A stretch of 31,755 nt of DNA from IMG/VR virus record IMGVR_UViG_3300034061_001015, positions 1-31,755 of that record; one strand, 5' to 3'. This document shows, piece after piece, positions 20,944-29,236 of this stretch; position 1 is the stretch's first letter; every line of letters starts with the position of its first letter. This DNA is from a virus. The notes beneath the pieces were generated by a model that was not told the DNA's origin, searched no databases, and saw nothing but the letters and a program-made list of their open reading frames with translations. The position numbers and the translations under genes were made by a program.

Positions 20944-20961
20944 CTTAAATTGATTAATAAG

Positions 20962-20997
20962 AGCGTAATGGTATATTTATATCATTGCGCTTTTTTT
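20962..20997 (+). terminator. Intrinsic terminator after tape measure gene
   Basis: AGCGTAATGGTATA (20962-20975) pairs with TATATCATTGCGCT (20978-20991) with two G-U pairs, followed by seven T (20991-20997). It separates the tail and head modules. Confidence 0.85.
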
Positions 20998-21025
20998 ATG
21001 TCTAAAAAGCAAATAATTTTTAGTC

Positions 21026-21040
21026 TTATATTTATTATTG
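21026..21040 (+). promoter_or_regulatory. Possible late promoter element upstream of head module
   Basis: TTATATTTATTATTG lies right after the terminator and directly before the ATG at 21042. Some promoter is needed here to restart transcription; no TTG-N19-TAnnTTTG is present. It resembles 23811-23825 and 13885-13899. Confidence 0.3.
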
Positions 21041-21041
21041 A

Positions 21042-21623
21042 ATGGATAAATTACCAATTTACAGATTTATAGTAAGCGAAGACGATGAAGCACAACTTGA
21101 AGCGGTGGCTTTTGTGGATTCACCTGCTATTGAAATGAATTGGCAAGCGTTTAATTCTAATCAATATAAGTTCAAAGCTGATAACGAAAAAAGAATTATT
21201 AGTGGACCGTTAATGGTTGCAGAATTGCCAATCTATCGCAGAACAGAAGAGGGCGAATATTATGGTGTATTTCAAAAAGAAGATATTTATAATTTAAGAA
21301 ATAAGTTTTTTAAACAAGGTAAATCAAACTTAGTAAATGAGATGCACAACAGCGACAAAATGATTGAAGGTGTGTATATGATTGAAAGTTTTTTAATTGA
21401 TAAAGAGCGTGGAATAAATGCACCTAAAGGATATACTTTAACTGATGGTAGTTGGTTCGGTTCTTACAAAATTGACAATGATGAAATTTGGAATGACTTT
21501 ATAAAAAGTGGCGAGTTTAAAGGGTTTAGTGTTGAAGGAATATTTAACACAGTTAAGATAGATGAAAAGCCGCAAAACATAATTGAACAAATAATTGAAA
21601 TAATAAAAAATACAAATGAGTAA
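21042..21623 (+). CDS. Prohead protease, XkdF-like
   Basis: 193 aa matching XkdF-type putative serine proteases of phage heads. The N-terminal VAFVDSPAIE is typical, followed by RIISGPLMVAELPIYR, and the catalytic core MHNSDKMIEGVYMIESF (H102, E115) and GEFKGFSVEGIF (S163). It would trim the scaffold and capsid during maturation. It overlaps the scaffold gene by 8 nt. Confidence 0.78.
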   Translation: MDKLPIYRFIVSEDDEAQLEAVAFVDSPAIEMNWQAFNSNQYKFKADNEKRIISGPLMVAELPIYRRTEEGEYYGVFQKEDIYNLRNKFFKQGKSNLVNEMHNSDKMIEGVYMIESFLIDKERGINAPKGYTLTDGSWFGSYKIDNDEIWNDFIKSGEFKGFSVEGIFNTVKIDEKPQNIIEQIIEIIKNTNE

Positions 21624-22209
21624 AATAAAACTAACACCGATGGAAGCTTTAAAGCAAATTGGTAATTTACTAAAAATGGATTTTGCAAAAGTAGAGAAAT
21701 TCAAAAGTGCAAAATTAGCAGATGGAACTGAAATAATGTGGGATGGTGAAATCGCTGAAGGTACTGCTATCATGGTAGTTGCCGAAGATGGAAATCAAAT
21801 GCCAGCACCCGATGCAGTTCATGAATTAGAAGATGGTACAAAGGTTACAACTGTGGGCGGCTTAGTTACTGCTATTGAAGCAAAGAAAGAAGAAGTTGAA
21901 GTTGAAATGGCTGATGACAGCATGGCAAAAATGGAAGAGCGCATGGCATCATGTGAAACTAAAATGGCTGAAATGGAAGTTAAAATGGGCGAAATGTTCG
22001 GCAAGTTTACAGCTATTGATGAAACAATTGCAAGCACTACTAAATCAGCAAATGAAAAGTTTGAAGCAATCAAAGTAATTGTTGATGAAATTGCAGAAGA
22101 ACCAATAGTAACGCAACCTAAACCAACCCAATCAACATTCAGCAAAAAAGATAAACAAATGTCAGCACTTGAAAAAGTAGCTGCCTACAAAAAATTCATA
22201 AACAACTAA
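21616..22209 (+). CDS. Capsid scaffold protein
   Basis: 197 aa. N-terminal helix and strand domain (about 1-80, with LADGTEIMWDGEIAEGTAI), then a long charged, Met-rich coiled coil (about 95-155: MAKMEERMASCETKMAEMEV) and a helical tail ALEKVAAYKKF that would contact the capsid protein. Location between protease and capsid genes and the coiled coil give the role. Confidence 0.7.
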   Translation: MSKIKLTPMEALKQIGNLLKMDFAKVEKFKSAKLADGTEIMWDGEIAEGTAIMVVAEDGNQMPAPDAVHELEDGTKVTTVGGLVTAIEAKKEEVEVEMADDSMAKMEERMASCETKMAEMEVKMGEMFGKFTAIDETIASTTKSANEKFEAIKVIVDEIAEEPIVTQPKPTQSTFSKKDKQMSALEKVAAYKKFINN

Positions 22210-22230
22210 AAAAAACAAACATAAAAAATC

Positions 22231-23172
22231 ATGGCATTTAACGTAACGAGCCTAGCGGCTTACACAAAGACCAACGAGAATACCTTAATAACTCGTTCAT
22301 TTTTCGAGCCTAAAACGGCTGCAAGAATGCAAAAATTAGTAGGTGTAAAATCAACAATTCAAGTACCATCATTATCCGATGTTTTAATATGGCAAAATGG
22401 TGATGCATGTGGATTTGAGGCAAGTGGGGATACTACTATTTCTGCTAGAGTATTGACAGTTGGAAGAGTAAAAGTAAACAAACAATGGTGTATTAACGAT
22501 TTAGAAACTAAATACACAAGTCTTTTGTTGTCACCTGGTTCTAATTATGATGCTTTGCCTGGTGGTATTGATGAAGCTTTTGTTGAAACTATTTTAGGAA
22601 CAACTAATGAAGATACAGAAAAGGCAATTTGGCAAGGTGACACTACATCATGGAACTCACAATTAAAACAATTCGATGGTTTAGTAAAGATTATCAATGC
22701 TGCAAGTGGAACAGTTCAAGCGAATGCAACACCTTACATTGCAACAGCAGTAACAGCAATTACAGCGGCAAATGTGATAAGTGTAATGCAAGCAGTATAT
22801 GCAGCTATTCCAATTGAAATTTTAGACAAAGCAGATTTAAAAGTTAGCGTTGGAACTCACATTTTCAGATTATATCAATTAGCTTTAACAAATGCAAATT
22901 TGTTCAATTTCATTGCAACTGATAACGCATTAGGCGAAATGAAGATACATGGTACTAATGTAACGGTAGTTTCAACTCCAGGACTTAACAACACTAATGC
23001 AATCTATGCTTTAAGAGATGCAAATATGTTTCTTGGTGTAGATTTGGAATCGGAAGACAACGACTTTAGGTTCTGGTATAGTGAAGACTTTGACTTAGTA
23101 CGTTTTAAATACAGATTTAAAATGGGTGTGCAAGTATCACAAGTTGCAGAAATTGTTAAGTTCACATTATAG
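22231..23172 (+). CDS. Major capsid protein (HK97 fold)
   Basis: 313 aa, directly after the protease and scaffold genes. Length, an Ala/Thr-rich composition, the FWYSEDFDLVRFKYRFKMGVQVSQ end and the ALRDANMFLGVDLESED loop fit HK97-fold capsid proteins of Bacteroidota phages. KVNKQWCINDLETKYTS is the region after the E-loop. The intergenic hairpin after it may protect the 3' end of its message. Confidence 0.78.
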   Translation: MAFNVTSLAAYTKTNENTLITRSFFEPKTAARMQKLVGVKSTIQVPSLSDVLIWQNGDACGFEASGDTTISARVLTVGRVKVNKQWCINDLETKYTSLLLSPGSNYDALPGGIDEAFVETILGTTNEDTEKAIWQGDTTSWNSQLKQFDGLVKIINAASGTVQANATPYIATAVTAITAANVISVMQAVYAAIPIEILDKADLKVSVGTHIFRLYQLALTNANLFNFIATDNALGEMKIHGTNVTVVSTPGLNNTNAIYALRDANMFLGVDLESEDNDFRFWYSEDFDLVRFKYRFKMGVQVSQVAEIVKFTL

Positions 23173-23178
23173 TCATTT

Positions 23179-23195
23179 GGGGGTTAATAGCCCCC
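23179..23195 (+). terminator. GC hairpin after capsid gene
   Basis: GGGGG TTAATAG CCCCC followed by only TTT. A five-pair G-C stem 7 nt after the capsid stop; too few T for a full terminator, so more likely a message stabiliser or a partial attenuator between the capsid and the next gene. Confidence 0.45.
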
Positions 23196-23215
23196 TTTAA
23201 ACCCCTTATAAAATC

Positions 23216-23734
23216 ATGGCATGTGCAATAGTAGCAGGTTACGCTTTAGACTGTAAAGATACAGTAGGCGGAATAAAAAATTTGTTTATAACCGAACAAG
23301 CAAACATTACAGCGATAACTGAAAATGCGAGCGGTTATGTAACAGCAATTACAAAGACTGGTGGCACTAAGTATTTTACTTATGCTTTAGAGCCACGTGG
23401 CGCAAACAGTACAACTAACAATATTCAAACTGACCCTAAGATTGGAACAGTAGCTTATGAACAAACAATTGCGGCTGCGTTCTTGAAAATGAAATATGAA
23501 ACGCAATTTAAATTACAGCAAATTATTAAGAATAGAACTTCGATAATTGTTGAAATGAAAAGCGGTCAATATTTCTTATTTGGAAGTGGCAATGGTATGG
23601 AATGTACAGGAGGGACTGGAACATCAGGAGCAGCAATGAATGAGTTTAACGGATATTCATTAACATTCGCAGGTATGGAAAAAGTATTTGCTCAAGAAGT
23701 AGACCCTTCAATTATAGCAGCTTTATTAGTGTAA
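23216..23734 (+). CDS. Major tail tube protein candidate
   Basis: 172 aa, starting MACAIVAGYALDCKDTVGGIKN. A strand-rich protein with KYFTYALEPRGANST in the middle, a helix-strand unit (KLQQIIKNRTSIIVEMKSGQYFLFG) and a GYSLTFAGMEK end, the pattern of tail tube proteins. It is separately terminated, as expected for an abundant virion protein. A head decoration protein cannot be excluded. Confidence 0.5.
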   Translation: MACAIVAGYALDCKDTVGGIKNLFITEQANITAITENASGYVTAITKTGGTKYFTYALEPRGANSTTNNIQTDPKIGTVAYEQTIAAAFLKMKYETQFKLQQIIKNRTSIIVEMKSGQYFLFGSGNGMECTGGTGTSGAAMNEFNGYSLTFAGMEKVFAQEVDPSIIAALLV

Positions 23735-23754
23735 TTTGTTTTCATAAATTTTGC

Positions 23755-23790
23755 AAAAGCCTACTGATTAATTTTAGTGGGCTTTTTGTT
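23755..23790 (+). terminator. Intrinsic terminator
   Basis: AAAAGCCTACT (23755-23765) pairs with AGTGGGCTTTT (23776-23786) with one G-U pair, then TTTTTGTTTT. Ends the capsid and tail-tube transcript. Confidence 0.85.
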
Positions 23791-23810
23791 TTAGCAAACT
23801 TTTGTATTAT

Positions 23811-23825
23811 TTATATTTATAATTA
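23811..23825 (+). promoter_or_regulatory. Possible late promoter element upstream of portal operon
   Basis: TTATATTTATAATTA stands between the terminator and the GTG start at 23826 and resembles 21026-21040. TTTTG occurs about 15 nt upstream, but the -7 box lacks the final G of TAnnTTTG. Confidence 0.3.
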
Positions 23826-24251
23826 GTGATAAGATTTCAAAAAAATTATACAAACAATGTTGTGGTTACTCTAACGGAAAATTCAACTGTGAGTAATCCT
23901 ATTTATTTGTTTTTATTTACAAATCAGACTACCAATGTTAATTATTATTTTATTGCAAATGACACAAGTTTATTTAAAGACAGATATAATAGTTTTATAA
24001 TTATTGAAGGACCTTGCTTACCAATTGATACATTATCCGGGTTTGTTGAATTAGGGTTAAATGGCTTTTATGACTATACTATTTACCAAACATCATTAAC
24101 CAATGTCGATGAGTTAGATAGTGCGAATGATGCAATACCTTATATTACTAAAACAGTTGAAGTTGGAATTGTTGATGTCGTTTTAACTGAACAAGAAATA
24201 GAAGAATACGAAGTGCAAAGTAATACCAATATAGTTTACCAACCCGAATAA
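23826..24251 (+). CDS. Virion-associated hypothetical protein
   Basis: 141 aa, starting with GTG. Strand-rich N-terminus (QKNYTNNVVVTLTENSTVSNPIYLFLF) and an acidic end (LTEQEIEEYEVQSN). The pattern recurs next to portal genes in Bacteroidota phages; probably a head or tail accessory. It ends at the base before the portal ATG. Confidence 0.55.
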   Translation: MIRFQKNYTNNVVVTLTENSTVSNPIYLFLFTNQTTNVNYYFIANDTSLFKDRYNSFIIIEGPCLPIDTLSGFVELGLNGFYDYTIYQTSLTNVDELDSANDAIPYITKTVEVGIVDVVLTEQEIEEYEVQSNTNIVYQPE

Positions 24252-26060
24252 ATGAGTTATACAGATAGAACTATCAAAATAGGATTTAGCAATGATAAAG
24301 TTCCGCAATTCGTGGAGCAAAAGTCAAAAGTATGGGTTAAATATGGTGAAGAAAACAACTATCCTCAATACCTTGTATTATTATTTAACAGAAGTGCAAA
24401 GCATAACGCAATTGTAACTTCAAAACAATTATATATAAGTGGTAAAGGTTGGCAATTTGACCAAGCAGAAATGCAAGGCGAAGAGGTTATTGCATTGCAA
24501 GCATTTATCGATAACCCTAACCAGTACGAAACCTTAAACGATTTAGCCAAAAAAACTATTTTAGACAACGAATTATTTGGAGGTTGTTATTTAAAAGTAG
24601 TAGGTACAAAAGGGAAGAAAGGACAAGAACTTTACCACATTGATTATTGCACAGTAAGAAGCAACGAAGACAATTCAGAATTTTATATAAGTGATGAATG
24701 GATAGATGAAAGTGGTAATGAAAAAAGCAATCCATTGTTTGTTACTTTGCCTGCTTATGACCCGAATGTTAAACAAGCTGAAAGTATTTATTATTACAAG
24801 AGTTACAGACCGAATTTAAAGACTTATACATTACCCGAATACATAGGTGGTATTCCTGCAATTATTACTGATGCAGAAGTAGCAAATTACCATAGAGCAG
24901 AAATACAAAATAGCTTTAAAGGAAGTAAAATGATTACTTTCGTTAATGGTATTCCAAGTGATGATGAAATGAAAGCTACTGAACGCAAGTTAAAGAGCAA
25001 ATTTACATCAACAGATAGCGCAGGTTCAATAGTTGTAGACTTTGCAGATGACAAGGATAGAGTAGCAATAATAAACGATTTAAGCGCAGGTGATTTTGCT
25101 GATAAATACACTGCTTTAAACGATACAATTCAACAAGAGATTTTTGTTTCGCATAAAATTGTATCGCCAACTATTTTTGGGGTAAGGGTTGAGGGTCAGT
25201 TAGGGGCAAGGGCTGAAATGATTGATGCTTTTAACCTATTTAATGCAACTTATGTAAGCCCAAAACAACAAGTTCAAGAACAAATATTTAATATTTTTGC
25301 ACCAGTAAAAGGCAAGTTAAAGATTAAGCAACTTGAACCTATTATGCCTTCATTTAGTGAAGCCACATTAACGCAAATTTTAACAAAAGATGAGTTAAGA
25401 GAAGTAATAGGTAGAAAACCTTTAGAGCCAACACAAGTAGTTCAAGCACCTGCAACTAATTTTAAATTTAGTAAGCAAGTAAAGGATTTAATAGACTATG
25501 AAACCTTTGCAAAGTATGGTGAAAGTGTAGAAAATTTTACAAGCATAAAAACTAAAAAGTTTATGTTTGGCAAGCAAGATTTTATATCTAAAATTGAACA
25601 AGGAATACTTGACTTAATTAAAAAGACTCCAAACATTTCAGTTGAAAGTATAATGAAAGTTATGAGTTTGGATAAAACCAAAGTCAATGATGCTTTAGAA
25701 ACATTGATTGGCGATAATTTAATTGATAAAGATTTAAAAATTACTATCAAAGGCGAAAACAAGAATGTACCTAGTTTTAGTGAATTATTTATTAGATATA
25801 AATATGCTTTAAGAAGTGATGCGCCTGCATTATTAGAAGGTGGCGAAAGTCGTGACTTTTGCGCTGCAATGATGGCTAATCCTAGATACTTTAGCAGAGA
25901 AGATATTGAGAATATAGGCAATGATTTAGGACAAGTTTATGACATACCTAACTATGATGCATTTCGCAGGCGTGGAGGTTGGTATCATGACCCAAAACAA
26001 GATGTAAATTTACCGTTTTGTAGGCATATTTGGGTACAAGAATTAGTAAAAAGAAAATAA
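24252..26060 (+). CDS. Portal protein with C-terminal extensions
   Basis: 602 aa. Residues about 1-385 are a portal: PQYLVLLFNRSAKHNAIV, DNELFGGCYLKVV, NSFKGSKMITFVNGIPSDDE and VSHKIVSPTIFGVRVEGQLG are typical, with QEQIFNIFAPVKG as the stem/crown end. About 443-500 is a winged-helix-like unit (GILDLIKKTPNISVESIMKV...ALETLIGDNLI). The last ~90 residues hold ESRDFCAAM (about 531-539), YFSREDIENIG, RRRGGWYH and FCRHIW (about 589-594), resembling the C-terminal part of MuF/gp7-type minor head proteins. The portal thus carries functions usually found on a separate protein. Confidence 0.8.
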   Translation: MSYTDRTIKIGFSNDKVPQFVEQKSKVWVKYGEENNYPQYLVLLFNRSAKHNAIVTSKQLYISGKGWQFDQAEMQGEEVIALQAFIDNPNQYETLNDLAKKTILDNELFGGCYLKVVGTKGKKGQELYHIDYCTVRSNEDNSEFYISDEWIDESGNEKSNPLFVTLPAYDPNVKQAESIYYYKSYRPNLKTYTLPEYIGGIPAIITDAEVANYHRAEIQNSFKGSKMITFVNGIPSDDEMKATERKLKSKFTSTDSAGSIVVDFADDKDRVAIINDLSAGDFADKYTALNDTIQQEIFVSHKIVSPTIFGVRVEGQLGARAEMIDAFNLFNATYVSPKQQVQEQIFNIFAPVKGKLKIKQLEPIMPSFSEATLTQILTKDELREVIGRKPLEPTQVVQAPATNFKFSKQVKDLIDYETFAKYGESVENFTSIKTKKFMFGKQDFISKIEQGILDLIKKTPNISVESIMKVMSLDKTKVNDALETLIGDNLIDKDLKITIKGENKNVPSFSELFIRYKYALRSDAPALLEGGESRDFCAAMMANPRYFSREDIENIGNDLGQVYDIPNYDAFRRRGGWYHDPKQDVNLPFCRHIWVQELVKRK

Positions 26061-26061
26061 A

Positions 26062-26661
26062 ATGGCAGCGCAAATATTATTTTTAAGTGAGCAAACATTA
26101 AAGCAACGTTCTGTATTGCAGGATAATGTTGATATGAAGATTGTAACCCCTACCATTATTGAGGTGCAAGAATTCTATATTTTACCGATATTAGGAACAA
26201 GTTTATACAACGAATTAAAGACACAAATTGCAGCAAGCACAGTTACAGCAGCGAATAAGAATTTAATTGATAATTATGTAACGAATACGATGATTTGGTA
26301 TATGCAAGTAGAGTTACCTTTGTCAATGAATTATAAATATTTTAATAAAGCAGTAGGCGTACAAAATGCTGATAATATGCAGCCTGCAAGCATGAGCGAA
26401 ATTCGTGACTTAATGGATGAAGCTAGAAATAAAGCCCAAGTATATGCTGAAAGATTAACTAAATTTTTACTAGCAAACACAGCTACTTATCCATTGTATT
26501 TAACACAAACAGGAGTAGGCATAGATACTATATTTCCACAAAGAACTAATTATAATAGTGGAATGTTATTAGATGGTGATGGGTGTTGTAATGGTAAATA
26601 CAACTTTCAAGGGATTAGAATTGAACCAAGAGAATTAACACAACCATGCACATTTTGCTAA
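26062..26661 (+). CDS. Head-tail connector (DUF6712-like)
   Basis: 199 aa, helical. VTPTIIEVQEFYILPILGTSLYNEL (about 29-53) and NYVTNTMIWYMQVELPLSMNYKYFNKAV (about 70-97) fit the DUF6712-type connector of Bacteroidota phages. The C-terminal tail is Cys-rich (DGDGCCNGK, CTFC), which is odd for the family and might bind metal. Follows the portal and is coupled to the next small ORF. Confidence 0.68.
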   Translation: MAAQILFLSEQTLKQRSVLQDNVDMKIVTPTIIEVQEFYILPILGTSLYNELKTQIAASTVTAANKNLIDNYVTNTMIWYMQVELPLSMNYKYFNKAVGVQNADNMQPASMSEIRDLMDEARNKAQVYAERLTKFLLANTATYPLYLTQTGVGIDTIFPQRTNYNSGMLLDGDGCCNGKYNFQGIRIEPRELTQPCTFC

Positions 26662-26795
26662 TGAAAACTAAAATAAAAAATATCGAAAAATTACAGAAAT
26701 TTATAAAAGAACAAAATGGAATTTTACAGCTTAAACCAAATAATAAATCTATTCCAAACAATAGCGACAAGCCACGCTCAAATAAACGGATTTAA
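26661..26795 (+). CDS. Small basic ORF (44 aa)
   Basis: MKTKIKNIEKLQKFIKEQNG start by TAATG coupling to the connector gene; it overlaps the next gene by 80 nt in another frame. A short helical, basic peptide. Real translation is uncertain, but the start arrangement matches its neighbours and no other ORF fills 26662-26715. Confidence 0.4.
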   Translation: MKTKIKNIEKLQKFIKEQNGILQLKPNNKSIPNNSDKPRSNKRI

Positions 26796-27159
26796 CTTTG
26801 GTGAAAGCTATGATATTTCAGCAAGTGAGCAAGAGCAATATCCTTTGTTATGGATTGATGTAGTAGATAGCGCAATTGATAGTAATACTTTGAGTTTAAA
26901 TATGAACGTAAAAGTAATGGATATTCAAAAGGATGACCAAACGAATGAACGAGATACTTTAAGCGATTGTTTAAGCATATCACAAGACGTTTATTCTGCT
27001 TTGACTAACCCAATATACCAAGATTACTTTATGTTGCAATTTAGCACTAATTTAGTACCTTTAAGGGAAGCATTAGCCGATAAAGTAAACGGTTGGGAAA
27101 TGAATTTAACTTTTGAATTAGCACAAGAAAGAAACAGGTGTCAAATACCTTTAAAATAA
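26716..27159 (+). CDS. Tail terminator / head-tail joining candidate
   Basis: 147 aa. The alternating strand-helix pattern, YPLLWIDVVDSAIDSNTLSLNMNVKVMDIQKDD (about 42-74), the helix DTLSDCLSISQDVYSAL and the final strands VNGWEMNLTFELAQ match the compact alpha/beta tail terminator fold seen at this point of Bacteroidota phage head modules. It would cap the tail and join it to the connector. Confidence 0.6.
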   Translation: MEFYSLNQIINLFQTIATSHAQINGFNFGESYDISASEQEQYPLLWIDVVDSAIDSNTLSLNMNVKVMDIQKDDQTNERDTLSDCLSISQDVYSALTNPIYQDYFMLQFSTNLVPLREALADKVNGWEMNLTFELAQERNRCQIPLK

Positions 27160-27169
27160 AATAAATATT

Positions 27170-27439
27170 ATGACAGATTTAGGAAAAATAATTGGATCGG
27201 GAGGCTGCGAATTTATTAAGGCAGCAACTGCAAAAACAAGTAAAAATTATTGCGGTATTGTTATCAATACTGATGCTGTAATTGGCACACTTGAAATGAA
27301 TGGTGTAAATGTATTAGCAACAAAAGACTTTACAAGTGCAACTGTTAGCGCAGGTATGTATATACCAGCAGCGGCAGGGACTGCAATTACTGCAATTACA
27401 TTAACAAGTGGTACAGCAATAGGCTATAACTTTCAATAG
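27170..27439 (+). CDS. Small virion protein (89 aa), decoration or fibre accessory
   Basis: Gly/Ala/Thr-rich and strand-like throughout (IVINTDAVIGTLEMNGVNVLAT, SAGMYIPAAAGTAITAITL). Starts the fibre block and is followed at 2 nt by the fibre gene. Probably structural; the exact role is not readable. Confidence 0.55.
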   Translation: MTDLGKIIGSGGCEFIKAATAKTSKNYCGIVINTDAVIGTLEMNGVNVLATKDFTSATVSAGMYIPAAAGTAITAITLTSGTAIGYNFQ

Positions 27440-27441
27440 TT

Positions 27442-28281
27442 ATGCTTGGAATTACGACAACAAATGCAAGGGTTGGCGGTTATCGTAAGAAAGCGATTGA
27501 CCCAGCAGCAGCAGCATTTATAGCAGCTGCAGGAATAACAGACCCTACGCAACAAGCAGCGGTTATTTATTTAACCGATAGTTTGAAAGGTAATAACAAA
27601 GCCCAAAACGCAAGTGGTATTGACTTCTTTAGCGGTTGTTATGCTATTTATCCATTGGTAGGTAGTGCAGCGACACCGCATAGATATAACTTGCGTGATA
27701 TATCAACGTTCCTAATTACTTATGGTGGTACTGTTACACATGATGCAAATGGTATAACTGGAAATGGTGTGAATGGCTTTGGTGATACTGGTTTCAGTCC
27801 TTTAAATAATGGCTTGCCTTTAGATGATGCAGGTATTGGAGTATACACAAGAACAAGTGCTAATTTAGGAACAGAAATGGGCGCAAGTGATGCAGGATTA
27901 ACCAATAGTTTATATCTTCAAACAAGAGCGGGCGGTTTTACTGTAATGCAAGCTAATAGTAGTACATTTGCCGCAGTTGCAGAAGCTACTGGAACTGGGT
28001 TGTTTGTAGGTGTGAGGCGTAATGCAACAAGTATGCAGATTTATAAAAATGGTGCAAGTACTATATTGAAAACAACAAGTGCAGGAAGTTCAGCAAGAAC
28101 AGCAAGCACGTTGAATTTAATGCGACTAAATACTGGTGGAGTTGGAACAAGTTATAGTGGTAAAAACATTGCTTTTGTTTTGATTTTTACAGCTACAAAT
28201 GCCACATTTATAAATGCAAACATGGCTACACTTTACAACATAATTCAACAATATCAAACTTTATTAAGTCGCCAAATATGA
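27442..28281 (+). CDS. Tail fibre / receptor-binding protein candidate
   Basis: 279 aa. N-terminal ITDPTQQAAVIYLTDSLKGN then FFSGCYAIYPLVGSAATPHRYNLRD is a recurring attachment part of Bacteroidota phage fibres; the remainder (about 95-265) is a Gly/Thr/Asn-rich beta-sandwich of concanavalin/LamG kind, with SMQIYKNGASTILKTTSAG typical of such folds. It would recognise host surface glycan. Coupled to the next gene by ATGA. Confidence 0.65.
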   Translation: MLGITTTNARVGGYRKKAIDPAAAAFIAAAGITDPTQQAAVIYLTDSLKGNNKAQNASGIDFFSGCYAIYPLVGSAATPHRYNLRDISTFLITYGGTVTHDANGITGNGVNGFGDTGFSPLNNGLPLDDAGIGVYTRTSANLGTEMGASDAGLTNSLYLQTRAGGFTVMQANSSTFAAVAEATGTGLFVGVRRNATSMQIYKNGASTILKTTSAGSSARTASTLNLMRLNTGGVGTSYSGKNIAFVLIFTATNATFINANMATLYNIIQQYQTLLSRQI

Positions 28282-28472
28282 TAGGTTATAAACTAACAAA
28301 AACAAAAGCATTAACACTAATTGGTCAAACATTTGATGGTGTAAGTATGTTTAATCCAGTTGAAATAAATGGGCAATGGCTAATCTTTGAGGGTGAAGTA
28401 AACGAATGCACCAATGAAGAATATATGTGGGTTAAAAATTTAACAACAATAGAAATAAATACAATAATTTGA
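28278..28472 (+). CDS. Small hypothetical protein (64 aa)
   Basis: MIGYKLTKTKALTLIGQTFD, with GQWLIFEGEVNECTNEEYMWVKNL. Overlaps the fibre stop, so probably a fibre chaperone or a virion accessory, by position only. Confidence 0.6.
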   Translation: MIGYKLTKTKALTLIGQTFDGVSMFNPVEINGQWLIFEGEVNECTNEEYMWVKNLTTIEINTII

Positions 28473-28481
28473 AATAAATAT

Positions 28482-28715
28482 ATGAACACGACAGAAACAA
28501 TTTTAGAACAAGTAAAAAGCAATTTAGTAGCAGCAAAAGCTATTGAGATATGTTTAGCAGAAAATGCAACTATTAGCATAATTGATAATGGTACAACATC
28601 AATGATGTTGGAAATAACTGAAAGTGGGCAAAATGTGCCAATTGTTCAAGAACCAGTTAATGACATTGCTGAAATAGCAGCAGTATTTATAAGTCGATTA
28701 AATTTCGTATTTTAA
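28482..28715 (+). CDS. Small hypothetical protein (77 aa)
   Basis: Starts MNTTETILEQVKSNLVAAKA; one helix then strands. It stands between the fibre and lysis blocks. No family recognised. Confidence 0.6.
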   Translation: MNTTETILEQVKSNLVAAKAIEICLAENATISIIDNGTTSMMLEITESGQNVPIVQEPVNDIAEIAAVFISRLNFVF

Positions 28716-28724
28716 TTAAATATA

Positions 28725-29000
28725 ATGATTATTGATTTCCAAAATTTCATAAACATATTAACGAGTGGGCTTTTGGGAGTATCAATATACTTTTTTAAAG
28801 TGAGTCAAAACCATGAACAAAGGATTCAGAAAGTCGAGGATATTTTTTCAATAAAATTTGAACATTTAATGAAAGAAATTGATGACATGAAGCATGAGAT
28901 AACTAACCTTACAACAATGGTTAACAAGCAAGCGAATAACGAAAGCAACATGAAGAATGCAGTTGATTTATTGCTTCAAAAATTACTTGAAAAACAATGA
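28725..29000 (+). CDS. Membrane-anchored coiled-coil protein, lysis-associated
   Basis: 91 aa: one N-terminal transmembrane segment (about 8-24, FINILTSGLLGVSIYFF) and then a long coiled coil (about 30-88). It overlaps the holin start by ATGA. The topology recalls XhlA-type proteins that work with holins, though XhlA has its membrane segment at the other end. Confidence 0.6.
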   Translation: MIIDFQNFINILTSGLLGVSIYFFKVSQNHEQRIQKVEDIFSIKFEHLMKEIDDMKHEITNLTTMVNKQANNESNMKNAVDLLLQKLLEKQ

Positions 29001-29236
29001 AAAAAATAATTAACTATATTGGTGCAAGTTTTGACAATTCAAAAGAGGGCGCAAGTGCAAGGAAATTAACAGCTTTTGCATTGATGGTGTGTATTGGTTA
29101 TTTGCATATAAAATACACCGATATAAGTAACTCTGTAAGCTTCCTAACAGTTGATTTAATAGGCGTATTCATGTTGTTAGGTATAGTAACAGCTGAACAA
29201 GTAATTAAGTTTAAAAACGGTGCAAATGATAAGTAA
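28997..29236 (+). CDS. Holin
   Basis: 79 aa with two transmembrane segments (about 24-40, LTAFALMVCIGYLHI; about 48-69, FLTVDLIGVFMLLGIVTAEQ) and a short charged tail. GASARKLTAFALM is the pattern of Bacteroidota phage holins. It would form the membrane lesions that release the endolysin, whose gene overlaps it by 11 nt. Confidence 0.75.
   Translation: MKKIINYIGASFDNSKEGASARKLTAFALMVCIGYLHIKYTDISNSVSFLTVDLIGVFMLLGIVTAEQVIKFKNGANDK

Noticed and set aside
21875-22078. ORF of Lys/Trp-rich repeats in the scaffold gene (+1 frame)
   Set aside because: It is a frame shadow of the Met/Glu-rich coiled coil; the scaffold frame has the coherent domain structure.
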